64,000 bases of DNA from Epibacterium sp. Ofav1-8 (GTDB lineage: Bacteria; Pseudomonadota; Alphaproteobacteria; Rhodobacterales; Rhodobacteraceae), in assembly GCF_022348185.1 (NCBI RefSeq), contig NZ_JAKRFD010000003.1, positions 1 to 64,000 of the forward strand, given 5' to 3'. Position 1 is the stretch's first letter. Every line of letters starts with the position of its first letter. The notes beneath the pieces are model-generated. The model ran no database searches, had not been told where the DNA came from, and saw only the letters and a list, made by a program, of their open reading frames with translations. Both the position numbers and the translations under genes were made by a program. Positions 17,868 to 25,849 of this stretch are shown here, piece by piece.

Positions 17868-18833
17868 TCAGAAATCCACCTCGATGGCGATGCCCTGTTT
17901 GACCGCGAGTTCGACGACCGAGGAGGCCACGGCCAGATCCTGCAGGCCAACGCCGGTGCCGTCAAAGAGGGTAATCTGTGCGGCCGAGGTCCGGCCCGGA
18001 TGCGCGCCGTTGATGACCGCGCCGAGCTGCGCCACATCGGCTTCGGCAATCAGCCCCTGCGCCACCGCGTGCTGCGCCTCGCCGATGGAAATGGACTGAG
18101 CCACCTCGTCGGTAAAGACATCGGCGCGGACCAGCAGCTGGGGATCAACCTCCTGCTTGCCCTTGGTGTCGGTGCCCATGCAGGCGATATGAGTGCCGGG
18201 GCTGACCTGATCGGCCTTGAGGATGGCATCAAAGGAGGAGGTGATGGAGATAATCACATCCGCCTCTTTCAGCCCGTCCAGCTCCACCGCCTCGAATGGC
18301 AGGCCCGCCTCGGTGGCGACCTCTTCGAGGTTCTCCAGCATCTCGGGATGCAGGTTCCAGCCGATCACCTTTTCAAACTCGCGCTGCTCCAGCGCGGCAC
18401 GCAGCTGGAACTTGGCCTGATGCCCGGCGCCGATCATGCCGATCACTTTTGCATCCTCGCGCGCAAGGTGCTTGATCGACACCGAAGACGCCGCCGCCGT
18501 GCGCAGGGCGGTCAAGAGGTTACCCCCGACCATGGCGCGCACTTTGCCGGTGTCGGGATCAAACAGGAACACGGTGGATTGATGGTTGATCAACCCGCGC
18601 TTTTCCAGGTTGTTGGGCCAGTAGCCGCCGGCCTTCAGCCCCAGCGTCAGGCCCGCGCGGTCAAAGCCGCCCTTGAAGCCGTAGAGCGCGTCTTCATGGC
18701 CAATAGCCTCGCGCACCACCGGAAAGTTATAGGCGTCACCGGCGGCCATGGCGGCAAAGACCTGCTCCACCGCGTCAAAGGCGGCCTTGCGAGTCATCAG
18801 GTCGGCAATTTCCCGTTCGGGAACGATGTACAT
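17868..18833 (-). CDS. bhcD: Iminosuccinate reductase BhcD (ornithine cyclodeaminase/mu-crystallin family)
   Basis: A 321-residue OCD/mu-crystallin-family protein with an NAD-binding fingerprint MIGAGHQAKFQLRAA near residue 130. In the beta-hydroxyaspartate cycle BhcD reduces iminosuccinate to L-aspartate with NADH. The assignment rests on context with bhcA, bhcB and bhcC and on the IclR regulator, since the family alone also contains ornithine cyclodeaminase and other imine reductases. The start at 18833 begins MYIVPEREI, as in BhcD-like proteins; the in-frame extension upstream is GC-rich low-quality sequence. A 178-base gap containing a terminator-like hairpin separates it from bhcC, so its expression may be uncoupled in part from bhcABC. 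Confidence 0.9.
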   Translation of the reverse strand: MYIVPEREIADLMTRKAAFDAVEQVFAAMAAGDAYNFPVVREAIGHEDALYGFKGGFDRAGLTLGLKAGGYWPNNLEKRGLINHQSTVFLFDPDTGKVRAMVGGNLLTALRTAAASSVSIKHLAREDAKVIGMIGAGHQAKFQLRAALEQREFEKVIGWNLHPEMLENLEEVATEAGLPFEAVELDGLKEADVIISITSSFDAILKADQVSPGTHIACMGTDTKGKQEVDPQLLVRADVFTDEVAQSISIGEAQHAVAQGLIAEADVAQLGAVINGAHPGRTSAAQITLFDGTGVGLQDLAVASSVVELAVKQGIAIEVDF

Positions 18834-18954
18834 GGGGTGTCTCCATTCGTCTGGCGCGGGCTGTGTGCCCGGGCCGCGCCCGACCCTCCCCACGGGCGGG
18901 CGCTTGCGCACCCACCCAGGCTTGGGCGCGACCCGCTTGTTGGGGGCGCGGGGC

Positions 18955-18995
18955 AAATAAAAAGTCGGCGGAGGGCGGCGATGCGCACCTCCGCC
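18955..18995 (-). terminator. Terminator-like hairpin between bhcC and bhcD
   Basis: Read on the minus strand, GGCGGAGG and CCTCCGCC (18967-18974 and 18988-18995) form an 8-bp stem followed by a T-rich run (TTTTTATTT, 18955-18963). It begins 17 bases after the bhcC stop. It would terminate or attenuate transcription before bhcD. Confidence 0.75.
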
Positions 18996-19011
18996 AGTTC
19001 GGGGTTGATCG

Positions 19012-20175
19012 TCAGTAGGCCTTGCCGCGGGCCGAAACCGGCCACAGGGTCTCGACCTTGCCGCCGCGCACGCCGACGTACCAGTCGTGCACATTGGCGG
19101 TGGGGTCGCAGTGGCCCGGCACCAGCTTCAGCTTCTCGCCGACCTTGAGCACGCCGTCGGGGTCGGCAATCACGCCATGCTCGTCGGAGCATTTGACGTA
19201 TTCCACATCCGTGCGGCCAAAGATGAAGGGCAACCCGCTGTCCACCGATTGTGCCTTCAGGCCCGCGTCGCAGATCGCCTTGTCGGCCTTTGCGTGGCTC
19301 ATCACCTGGGTCAGGATGAAGAACGCGTTCTCCCATTCGCCCTGATCGATGCGGTTGCCGTCCTTGTCGAGGATACGGCCATAATCCGCGTCCATGAAGG
19401 CGTAAGAGCCGCACTGCAACTCGTTGAAAACACCGGAGTTGCTCTCGAAGTAGTAGGAGCCGGTGCCGCCGCCGGAGACCAGTTCGGGCTCCAGGCCCGC
19501 AGCTTTCAGCGCCTCGACGGCCTCGGTCACCTGCGCGATGGCGATGTCGAGTTTCTCCTTGCGGCCCTCGTAGCTGTCGATGTGCTGCATGGCGCCCTGA
19601 TAGGCCTGGATGCCGGTGAATTTCAGCCCTTCGGCGGCGTCGATGGCCTGCGCGATCTCCACCACCGCCTCGGTCGTGGTGACACCGCAGCGCCCGGCGC
19701 CGCAGTCGATCTCGACAAAGCACTCGATCTCGGTGCCGTGCTTTTGCGCGCCTGCCGAAAGATCCGCCACATTGGCGATGTCATCGACGCAGACGATGGT
19801 GCGCGCGCCCAGTTTCGGCAGCCGCGCCAGACGGTCGATCTTGGCCAAGTCCCGCACCTGGTTCGACACCAGCACGTCCTTGATGCCGCCGCGGGCAAAG
19901 ACTTCGGCCTCCGACACCTTCTGGCAGCAGACGCCCACCGCGCCGCCCAGGGATTCCTGCAGCTTGGCCACATCCACCGATTTGTGCATCTTGCCGTGCA
20001 CGCGATGCCGCATGCCATGCGCCTTGGCATAGTCGCCCATCTTCTTGATGTTGCGCTCCAGCGCGTCCAGATCCAGCACCAGGCAGGGGGTCTGGATGTC
20101 GGCTTCGTCCATGCCGGGCAGGGCAGGGACGTCATAGCCAACTTCGAGATTGTCGAAATTCACGGGTGCATTCAT
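19012..20175 (-). CDS. bhcC: beta-Hydroxyaspartate aldolase BhcC (D-threonine aldolase-like)
   Basis: A 387-residue PLP enzyme of the alanine racemase/D-threonine aldolase fold III family. The motif VHGKMHKS contains the PLP lysine (K62). The C-terminal PGHCDPTAN stretch matches the metal-binding end of D-threonine aldolases. BhcC condenses glyoxylate with glycine to form (2R,3S)-beta-hydroxyaspartate, the first step of the cycle. The ATG at 20175 with a GGGAG Shine-Dalgarno is preferred to an upstream start at 20202 that falls next to the bhcB stop. It lies 23 bases after bhcB in the same operon. Confidence 0.92.
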   Translation of the reverse strand: MNAPVNFDNLEVGYDVPALPGMDEADIQTPCLVLDLDALERNIKKMGDYAKAHGMRHRVHGKMHKSVDVAKLQESLGGAVGVCCQKVSEAEVFARGGIKDVLVSNQVRDLAKIDRLARLPKLGARTIVCVDDIANVADLSAGAQKHGTEIECFVEIDCGAGRCGVTTTEAVVEIAQAIDAAEGLKFTGIQAYQGAMQHIDSYEGRKEKLDIAIAQVTEAVEALKAAGLEPELVSGGGTGSYYFESNSGVFNELQCGSYAFMDADYGRILDKDGNRIDQGEWENAFFILTQVMSHAKADKAICDAGLKAQSVDSGLPFIFGRTDVEYVKCSDEHGVIADPDGVLKVGEKLKLVPGHCDPTANVHDWYVGVRGGKVETLWPVSARGKAY

Positions 20176-20198
20176 TTTGGTCACTCCCTTACTGGGTC

Positions 20199-21149
20199 TC
20201 ACAGGGTCCAGGGCAGTCTGTCGAGATCGACATTGCCGCCGGTGATGATGATGCCGACGCGCTTGCCTTTGAACGCATCGGGGTTTTTCAGGATGGTGGC
20301 GAGGGGCACGGCAGAGGAGGGCTCCATCACCACACGCAGGTGCTTCCAGATCAGCTTCATCGCGTCGATGATCTCGGGATCGGAGGCGGTCAGGATGTCG
20401 GACACATGGTTCGACACAAAATGCCAGGTCAGATCCTTGAGCGGCACCAGCAGCCCGTCGGCGATGGTCTTGGGCGCATCATCGGCGATGATGTGGCCCG
20501 CCTTGAAGCTGCGGTAGGCGTCATCGGCCTGCTCGGGCTCGGCGGCGATGATCCGGGTTTCCGGCGCCAGCGTCGACAGGGTCAGGCAGGTGCCAGAGAT
20601 CATGCCGCCGCCGCCGATCGGTGCGAGCGCAAAATCAAGCCCATCGGTCTGTTCCACGAACTCCTTGGCGCAGGTGCCCTGGCCCGCGATCACACGCGGG
20701 TCGTTGTAGGGATGCACAAAATCGCCGCCCGTCTCGGCCTGCACGCGGGCAAAGGTCTCCTCGCGCGAGGAGGTTGACGGCTCGCATTCGGTGATCTTGC
20801 CACCATAGCGACGCACGGTGTCCTTCTTGGCTTGCGGCGCGGTGCGCGGCATCACCACGTTGCAGGGAATGCCGCGCAGCATCGCCGCATAGGACAGGCA
20901 GGAGGCATGGTTGCCGCTGGAATGCGTCGCCACGCCCTTGGCCGCCTGCGCTTCGTCCAGGCCAAACACCGCGTTGCTGGCGCCGCGCACCTTGAAGGCG
21001 CCCGGCTCCTGAAAGTTCTCGCACTTGAAGAACAGCTCCGCGCCGATCAGCTCGTTCAGATAGGCCGAGGTGCGGATCGGCGTGCGGCGGATGTGCGGCG
21101 CAATCCGATCATGCGCCGCCAGCATGTCCTCATAGGTGGGGATATACAT
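20199..21149 (-). CDS. bhcB: beta-Hydroxyaspartate dehydratase BhcB (threonine dehydratase-like)
   Basis: A 316-residue fold-II PLP enzyme like serine racemase/threonine dehydratase. The PLP lysine is K53 in PGAFKVRGA, with the phosphate/substrate loop SSGNHAS near residue 77 and the glycine loop IGGGGMISG. BhcB removes water from beta-hydroxyaspartate to give iminosuccinate. Possible starts are GTG 21167, ATG 21164 and ATG 21149; the last has AAGGA at good spacing and gives the natural N-terminus MYIPTYEDM. It follows bhcA by only 14 bases. Confidence 0.92.
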   Translation of the reverse strand: MYIPTYEDMLAAHDRIAPHIRRTPIRTSAYLNELIGAELFFKCENFQEPGAFKVRGASNAVFGLDEAQAAKGVATHSSGNHASCLSYAAMLRGIPCNVVMPRTAPQAKKDTVRRYGGKITECEPSTSSREETFARVQAETGGDFVHPYNDPRVIAGQGTCAKEFVEQTDGLDFALAPIGGGGMISGTCLTLSTLAPETRIIAAEPEQADDAYRSFKAGHIIADDAPKTIADGLLVPLKDLTWHFVSNHVSDILTASDPEIIDAMKLIWKHLRVVMEPSSAVPLATILKNPDAFKGKRVGIIITGGNVDLDRLPWTL

Positions 21150-21163
21150 CGCGCTGTCCTTCA

Positions 21164-22354
21164 TCACGCGGCGTCCTGCTGTGCCGAGGCCGCATTGCCG
21201 CGATAATAGTCCTGCGCCGCCGCAACACCGGAGCCGAGTTGGATATCAAGGCCAAGGTCGACCATGCACATCTCGGCGGTGGCGATCCCGGAGAGCGCCA
21301 TCACATCGGTCAGGCTGCCGAGGTGGCCGATGCGGAACACTTTGCCCGCGACCTCGCCCAGACCCACGCCAAAGGCGACGCCGTATTTGTCGGCGGCATG
21401 GGTGACGATATCGGTGGCGTTGAACCCTTCGGGCGTGCGGATGGCGCTGACGGTGTCGGAATAGACCTCCGGCGACGCGGCGCAGAGCTCCAGCCCCCAG
21501 GCGCCCACAGCGGCACGTACCCCTTCGGCGATGCGGTGGTGGCGGGCAAAGACGTTCTCCAGCCCCTCAGCCAGCAGCATCTTGCAGGATTCATTGAGCC
21601 CGTTCATCAGACCCACGGCAGGCGTGTAGGGGTAGGCGTTGTTGGCATAGCCCTTGGCCATGTCATGCACGTCAAAGAAGGTGCGCGGCAGCTGGGCGGT
21701 CTTGGTGGCCTCCATCGCCTTGGCGCTGAAGCCGACGATGGCGAGGCCCGCGCTCAGCATAAATCCCTTTTGCGAGCCGGTGACGGCCACGTCGACGCCC
21801 CATTCGTCCATGCGGAAATCCATCGAGGCGATGGAGCTGACGCCATCAACAAACAGCAGTGCCGGGTGGCCAGCGGCATCCAAGGCGCGGCGCACCGCAG
21901 CGATGTCGGATTTCACGCCGGTTGCGGTCTCGTTGTGGGTGGCCAGAACCGCCTTGATCTTGTGGGCTTTATCGGCGCTCAGGATCTCCTCATAGCGGTC
22001 GGCGGGCAGGCCCGCGCCCCAGGGGGTCTCGACGATCTGCACATCAAGCCCGTGGCGCTGGCACATGTCGATCCAGCGGTGGCTGAACATGCCGTTGCGC
22101 GCCGCCAGCACGGTATCGCCTGCCGACAGCGTGTTGCTCAGCGCGGTTTCCCAGCCGCCGGTGCCGGAGGACGGGAAGATGAACACTTCGGCGGTTTCGC
22201 TTTTCAGAACCTTGCGCACGCCGTCGCGGGCCGGATGCAGGATCTGACCAAACAGCGGCGAGCGGTGGTCGATCGTCGGCATGTCGCAGGCCTTGCGCAG
22301 GCTCTCGGGGATATTGGTCGGACCCGGGATGAACACGGGATTTTGAAAGCTCAT
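21164..22354 (-). CDS. bhcA: Aspartate-glyoxylate aminotransferase BhcA
   Basis: A 396-residue class V aminotransferase related to serine-glyoxylate aminotransferase. The N-terminus NPVFIPGPTNIPE and PLP lysine K196 in VTGSQKGFML are clear. In the cycle it transfers the amino group of aspartate to glyoxylate, giving oxaloacetate for central metabolism and glycine for the next turn. It is the first gene of the bhcABCD operon and is divergent from bhcR, with a 168-base regulatory region between them. Full family length; no missing key residues seen. Confidence 0.93.
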   Translation of the reverse strand: MSFQNPVFIPGPTNIPESLRKACDMPTIDHRSPLFGQILHPARDGVRKVLKSETAEVFIFPSSGTGGWETALSNTLSAGDTVLAARNGMFSHRWIDMCQRHGLDVQIVETPWGAGLPADRYEEILSADKAHKIKAVLATHNETATGVKSDIAAVRRALDAAGHPALLFVDGVSSIASMDFRMDEWGVDVAVTGSQKGFMLSAGLAIVGFSAKAMEATKTAQLPRTFFDVHDMAKGYANNAYPYTPAVGLMNGLNESCKMLLAEGLENVFARHHRIAEGVRAAVGAWGLELCAASPEVYSDTVSAIRTPEGFNATDIVTHAADKYGVAFGVGLGEVAGKVFRIGHLGSLTDVMALSGIATAEMCMVDLGLDIQLGSGVAAAQDYYRGNAASAQQDAA

Positions 22355-22428
22355 GGAATGTCTCCTTCCGTCGTTGAGACACCCTAGGCCGGACCCGCCA
22401 GCGATGAAATTTTTTTGAAATCGTTTTT

Positions 22429-22460
22429 CGGAAATAGGAACATCCGGAAATATCGTTCCT
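22429..22460. promoter_or_regulatory. Candidate BhcR operator in the bhcA-bhcR intergenic region
   Basis: Two direct copies of CGGAAATA (22429-22436 and 22445-22452) lie 16 bases apart, overlaid by an inverted repeat AGGAAC (22436-22441) and GTTCCT (22455-22460). IclR regulators usually bind such palindromes. The site is between the divergent bhcA and bhcR starts, so control of both is likely. Binding is inferred. Confidence 0.6.
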
Positions 22461-22522
22461 TGTCAGGCGCTTGAGTTTTTCATATCGTGAATTCGAATTT
22501 CGCACAAAACCGGAGGGATCTG

Positions 22523-23371
22523 ATGGATTCGCAAGAAACTGGCCCCAAGACCACCCGGCGGGCGCGTGGACGACCGCGCGACTGGCACGACAAGACGGCG
22601 CAAAACACCATCAAGTCGCTCGACCGGGCGATGGAGGTTTTCGAGTTCCTGAGCGAGGCGCAGGGCAAACCCCTGACGTCGATTGCCGAGGACATGGGCC
22701 AATCGCCCGCCACGGTGTATCGCATCCTGGTGACGCTCGAAGGGCGCGGGCTGGTGGAGTTCGACACCGAGGAACAGCTCTGGCACATCGGCGCGCAGGC
22801 CTTCGTGATCGGAGCGCGGTTCCTGCGCCGCACCAGTCTGGTGGATCGCGCGCGCCCGATCCTGCGAAAGCTGATGGAGGAAACGGGCGAAACCGCCAAC
22901 CTCGGGATCGAGAAGGAGGGCCATGTGCTGTTTCTCAGCCAGGTGGAGACCCACGCCAGCATCCGCGCCTTCTTCCCACCCGGCACCCTGTCGCAGATGC
23001 ATGCGTCGGGCATCGGCAAGGCGCTGCTGGCGCAGATGGATGTCGGCCGCCTGGACCGGCTGCTGGCGGCGACCCGGCTGGAGGTCTTTACCGATCACAC
23101 CATCACCGATCATGAGGCGCTGAAACAGGATCTGGCGGCGATCCGCGCGCAGGGCTTTGCGGTCGACAACGAGGAAAAGAACGCCGGCATGCGCTGCATC
23201 GCAGCGCCGGTGTTCGACATGAACCGCGAAGCCATCGCCGGGATTTCGGTCTCGGGCCCCACCAGCCGGATCGGTGCAGACGACATCGACCGGCTGCGCC
23301 GCCCGGTGATCGAGGCGGCCCGGTTCCTGACGCAGGCGATCGGGGGAACCGAAGCGGCGCCACGGGGCTGA
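22523..23371 (+). CDS. bhcR: IclR-family regulator of the beta-hydroxyaspartate cycle (BhcR)
   Basis: A 282-residue IclR protein: a basic N-terminal tail, a winged helix at ~30-95 (TSIAEDMGQSPATVYRIL), and an effector domain with HASGIGKALLAQ and an AGISVSGP motif near the end. Known BhcR of Paracoccus senses glyoxylate and activates bhcABCD; the divergent location here supports the same role. The ATG at 22523 follows GGAGGG at ideal spacing and is preferred over the ATG at 22487. The gene is followed by a glycosyltransferase-like gene 107 bases downstream, probably unrelated. Confidence 0.9.
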   Translation: MDSQETGPKTTRRARGRPRDWHDKTAQNTIKSLDRAMEVFEFLSEAQGKPLTSIAEDMGQSPATVYRILVTLEGRGLVEFDTEEQLWHIGAQAFVIGARFLRRTSLVDRARPILRKLMEETGETANLGIEKEGHVLFLSQVETHASIRAFFPPGTLSQMHASGIGKALLAQMDVGRLDRLLAATRLEVFTDHTITDHEALKQDLAAIRAQGFAVDNEEKNAGMRCIAAPVFDMNREAIAGISVSGPTSRIGADDIDRLRRPVIEAARFLTQAIGGTEAAPRG

Positions 23372-23478
23372 GCCGCGCAGAGGTATAGGATGCCGGTGCC
23401 GGGCGTCTGGGCCATTGCCAGCCCGGGCGGGCTGGGGCAGTCTCCGGTTCGGCACGGCGGGCAAGCGGACGGGACCGG

Positions 23479-24486
23479 ATGCAGTATCTCAATATTTCGG
23501 ATCTTTCAGCGCCGGGCTGGCGGTTTCTGGAGCCCTATTGCGACGCGCCCCAGCTCAGCTGGGAGACGTTCAGCGGCCAGCCCGCCAATCGGGTCGAACG
23601 CCGGATCACCCGTCCGGCGCTGGGCCGGTACCGGGCCTGCCTGTCGGCGGTCCGGGCTGCGCGGCGGCACAAAGACTCGGTGCTGGTCTCGCATCTGCCC
23701 AACGTGACGCTGGCAACCGCGCTGCTGGCGCGCAGGCTTGCGCCCGCGGCGCCGCATGTGGCCTTTGCCTTCAACTACACCGACCTGCCGACCGGGCGGC
23801 GGCTGGAGCTGGCGCGGCGCGCGTTCCGGCATGTGCAGGAGTTCGTGGTGTTCTCGCGCTACGAGATCGACCTTTACGCGCGCCTGTTTGATCTGCCGCC
23901 CGGGCGGTTCATCTATCTGCCCTGGGCGATGGAGGCCCCTGCGGTGGCGGCCCACCATCCGCGCCCGTTTCCCGGCCCCTATCTGAGCGCGATCGGCGGC
24001 GAGGGGCGGGACTATCAGGTGCTGGCAGCGGCAATGCGCCGCCTGCCGCAGCATCGGATGGTGGTGGTGGCGCGTCCGGCCAGTCTTGTCGGGATCGCCT
24101 TTCCCGACAATGTGACGGTGCACACCAATCTGCCCGCGCCGGTCACCTGGGCCATTGCGGCGCACTCAGCGGGCATGGCGATTCCCTTACGCTCCGACCG
24201 GACGCCGAACGGGCATGTCAGCATCGTCGGGGCGCAGCACCTCGGCATCCCGCTGGTGGTGACGCGGTCCGAGGGTGTGCGGGATTATGTCGGCGACCGC
24301 ACCGCACAGATGGTGACCGCAGGAGAGGTGGCGGAGATGGCCCGTGCGCTGGATGCGCTGATCGAGGCGCCACGGGACGCGCGGCACCGGGCCGATCTGG
24401 CGCAGGCGCAGGCCCGGCACAGCAACAGCCTGTCGACCTGGTGCGCCTATTTCGAGGATTTGGATGCGCGGCTGACGTCAGCCTGA
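23479..24486 (+). CDS. Glycosyltransferase-like protein, function unknown
   Basis: A 335-residue protein whose C-terminal half resembles GT-B family 4-type transferases: a Rossmann-like segment around HRMVVVARPAS, then IPLRSDRTPNGHVSIVGAQH followed by GIPLVVTRSEGVRDYV, which is where nucleotide-sugar contacts lie in this fold. The N-terminal half has a typical acceptor-domain pattern with VLVSHLPNVTLATALLARR. No signal peptide or membrane segment is evident. Its substrate and acceptor cannot be predicted and no polysaccharide genes adjoin it. It lies between bhcR and a convergent MarR gene. Confidence 0.7.
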   Translation: MQYLNISDLSAPGWRFLEPYCDAPQLSWETFSGQPANRVERRITRPALGRYRACLSAVRAARRHKDSVLVSHLPNVTLATALLARRLAPAAPHVAFAFNYTDLPTGRRLELARRAFRHVQEFVVFSRYEIDLYARLFDLPPGRFIYLPWAMEAPAVAAHHPRPFPGPYLSAIGGEGRDYQVLAAAMRRLPQHRMVVVARPASLVGIAFPDNVTVHTNLPAPVTWAIAAHSAGMAIPLRSDRTPNGHVSIVGAQHLGIPLVVTRSEGVRDYVGDRTAQMVTAGEVAEMARALDALIEAPRDARHRADLAQAQARHSNSLSTWCAYFEDLDARLTSA

Positions 24487-24516
24487 CCCGGACCGCTACA
24501 GCACCCGGTGCAGGGC

Positions 24517-25020
24517 TCAGACCGGGCGGTCGCTGCTCTTGATCTCGCCGGTGGTCAGGACCGGGGCGGCGTCGATGTCATCGGCATCCAGCATCGCCGC
24601 GACCCGCTCCAGCGAGGCCAGCAGCTGGGCCTGTTCCCAATCCTTGAGCTGTTCGAAGGCGCGGACATAGCGTTGCTGCAACGCATCCGGGGCCGCCTTG
24701 ACCGCGTCGCGGCCAGCCGGCTCCAGCACCACATTGGTCTGGCGGCGATCCGCGTCCGACCGCATCCGTGTCGCCATCCCGCGCGAGACGATCTTGTCCA
24801 CCAGCGTGGTCACGGTTGCCTGGGCCACGCCCATGGTTTGCGCCAGCTCCTTTGGGGTGGCGCTGCCGCCACTGGTCGCAAGCAGCTGCAACACCCGCAA
24901 CTGTGCCGGCGTCAGGCCGGAGGCCTGGGCCAGGTTGCGGGAATACAGCTCGGTCGCGCGCAGGATTCGTCTGAGCGCAATCAGGCTTTCATCGGTTCTG
25001 TCACGCGGGCGGTCATTCAT
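24517..25020 (-). CDS. MarR-family regulator, probably of ectoine genes (EctR-like)
   Basis: A 167-residue MarR protein with the winged helix at ~45-110 (TPKELAQTMGVAQATVTTLVDKIVSRG followed by the wing around RRQTN). It is transcribed away from ectA, with a 228-base intergenic region. EctR-type MarR repressors next to ect operons are known in halotolerant bacteria, and a perfect CAATAC/GTATTG palindrome sits 35-51 bases upstream of this gene's start. I therefore infer control of ectABC-ask and its own gene. The effector is unknown. The start MNDRPRDRT is the only plausible ATG. Confidence 0.8.
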   Translation of the reverse strand: MNDRPRDRTDESLIALRRILRATELYSRNLAQASGLTPAQLRVLQLLATSGGSATPKELAQTMGVAQATVTTLVDKIVSRGMATRMRSDADRRQTNVVLEPAGRDAVKAAPDALQQRYVRAFEQLKDWEQAQLLASLERVAAMLDADDIDAAPVLTTGEIKSSDRPV

Positions 25021-25054
25021 AGCGCTTTAAAGTGTCACGGATGGCGATTTCCTT

Positions 25055-25071
25055 CAATACACTAAGTATTG
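25055..25071. promoter_or_regulatory. Palindrome upstream of the MarR gene, candidate EctR operator
   Basis: CAATAC (25055-25060), ACTAA, GTATTG (25066-25071): a perfect 6-bp inverted repeat with a 5-base spacer, a usual size for a MarR dimer site. It is close to the marR start, where bound protein would autorepress. Confidence 0.55.
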
Positions 25072-25187
25072 TCGCGACGTTTCTCGAAGCCGAAGCATGT
25101 TATTTCGACCATCATTTGTCTGGCTAAGCAGTATTACCCTTTAGAAACAGGGATTAATCACTCAGGGGAAGAAAATTACTGAGGTTC

Positions 25188-25214
25188 TTGAAGTTTTTAC
25201 ATCTTCCCTATATT
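25188..25214 (+). promoter_or_regulatory. Possible ectA promoter
   Basis: TTGAAG at 25188 and TATATT at 25209 lie 35 bases before ectA. The spacer is 15 bases, shorter than the usual 17, so the hexamer choice is uncertain. Osmotically induced promoters often deviate in spacing. Confidence 0.35.
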
Positions 25215-25248
25215 TAGATAGGCGAACGAAAAATGGAGACGGTGAGCG

Positions 25249-25800
25249 ATGCCCAAAGACATCCTGCAGACTGAGACTGATAGCCCCCGAACTTGCCAGC
25301 CCCGCCTGCGCAAGCCAAACGCGACGGACGGGGCCGAAATCTGGGAGCTGGTCAAGGCCTGCGAGCCGCTCGACCGCAACTCCATGTATGCCAACTTGAT
25401 CCAGGCGGATCACTTCCGCGACACCTGCGTGGTGGCGGAGCTTGATGGCGAAATCGTCGGCTGGATTTCCGGCCACATGATCCCGGGCGATGATGCGTTC
25501 TTCGTCTGGCAGGTCGCGGTGGGTGAAGCCGCGCGCGGCATGGGGCTGGGCAAGAAGATGCTGAAGGCGCTGATCGCGCGTGACGGCATTTCTGACGCGT
25601 CCGTGCTGAAAACAACCATCACCAAGGACAATGCGGCCTCCTGGGGCCTCTTCCGCAGCTTTGCCCGCGATATCGGCGGCGAGCTGAGCGACGAGCCGCA
25701 TTTCGAGAAAGAGGCCCATTTCGACGGCGCGCATGACACCGAGCATATGGTGACCATCACGCTTGACAGTGATGCCAAGGTCCTGAAGCGCGCGGCCTGA
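25249..25800 (+). CDS. ectA: L-2,4-diaminobutyrate acetyltransferase
   Basis: A 183-residue GNAT enzyme. The EctA signatures are ETDSPRTCQPRLRKPNATDG at the start, AEIWELVKACEPLDRNS-type sequence, and the acetyl-CoA loop VGEAARGMGLGKKML. It acetylates L-2,4-diaminobutyrate to N-gamma-acetyl-diaminobutyrate, the second step of ectoine synthesis. It is the first gene of the operon ectABC-ask, with ectB 49 bases downstream. Length is standard for EctA. Confidence 0.96.
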   Translation: MPKDILQTETDSPRTCQPRLRKPNATDGAEIWELVKACEPLDRNSMYANLIQADHFRDTCVVAELDGEIVGWISGHMIPGDDAFFVWQVAVGEAARGMGLGKKMLKALIARDGISDASVLKTTITKDNAASWGLFRSFARDIGGELSDEPHFEKEAHFDGAHDTEHMVTITLDSDAKVLKRAA

Positions 25801-25849
25801 ACGCCTCCCCCCTCATCCAGAATTTATCTTATCCGAAAAGGATTCCCCC

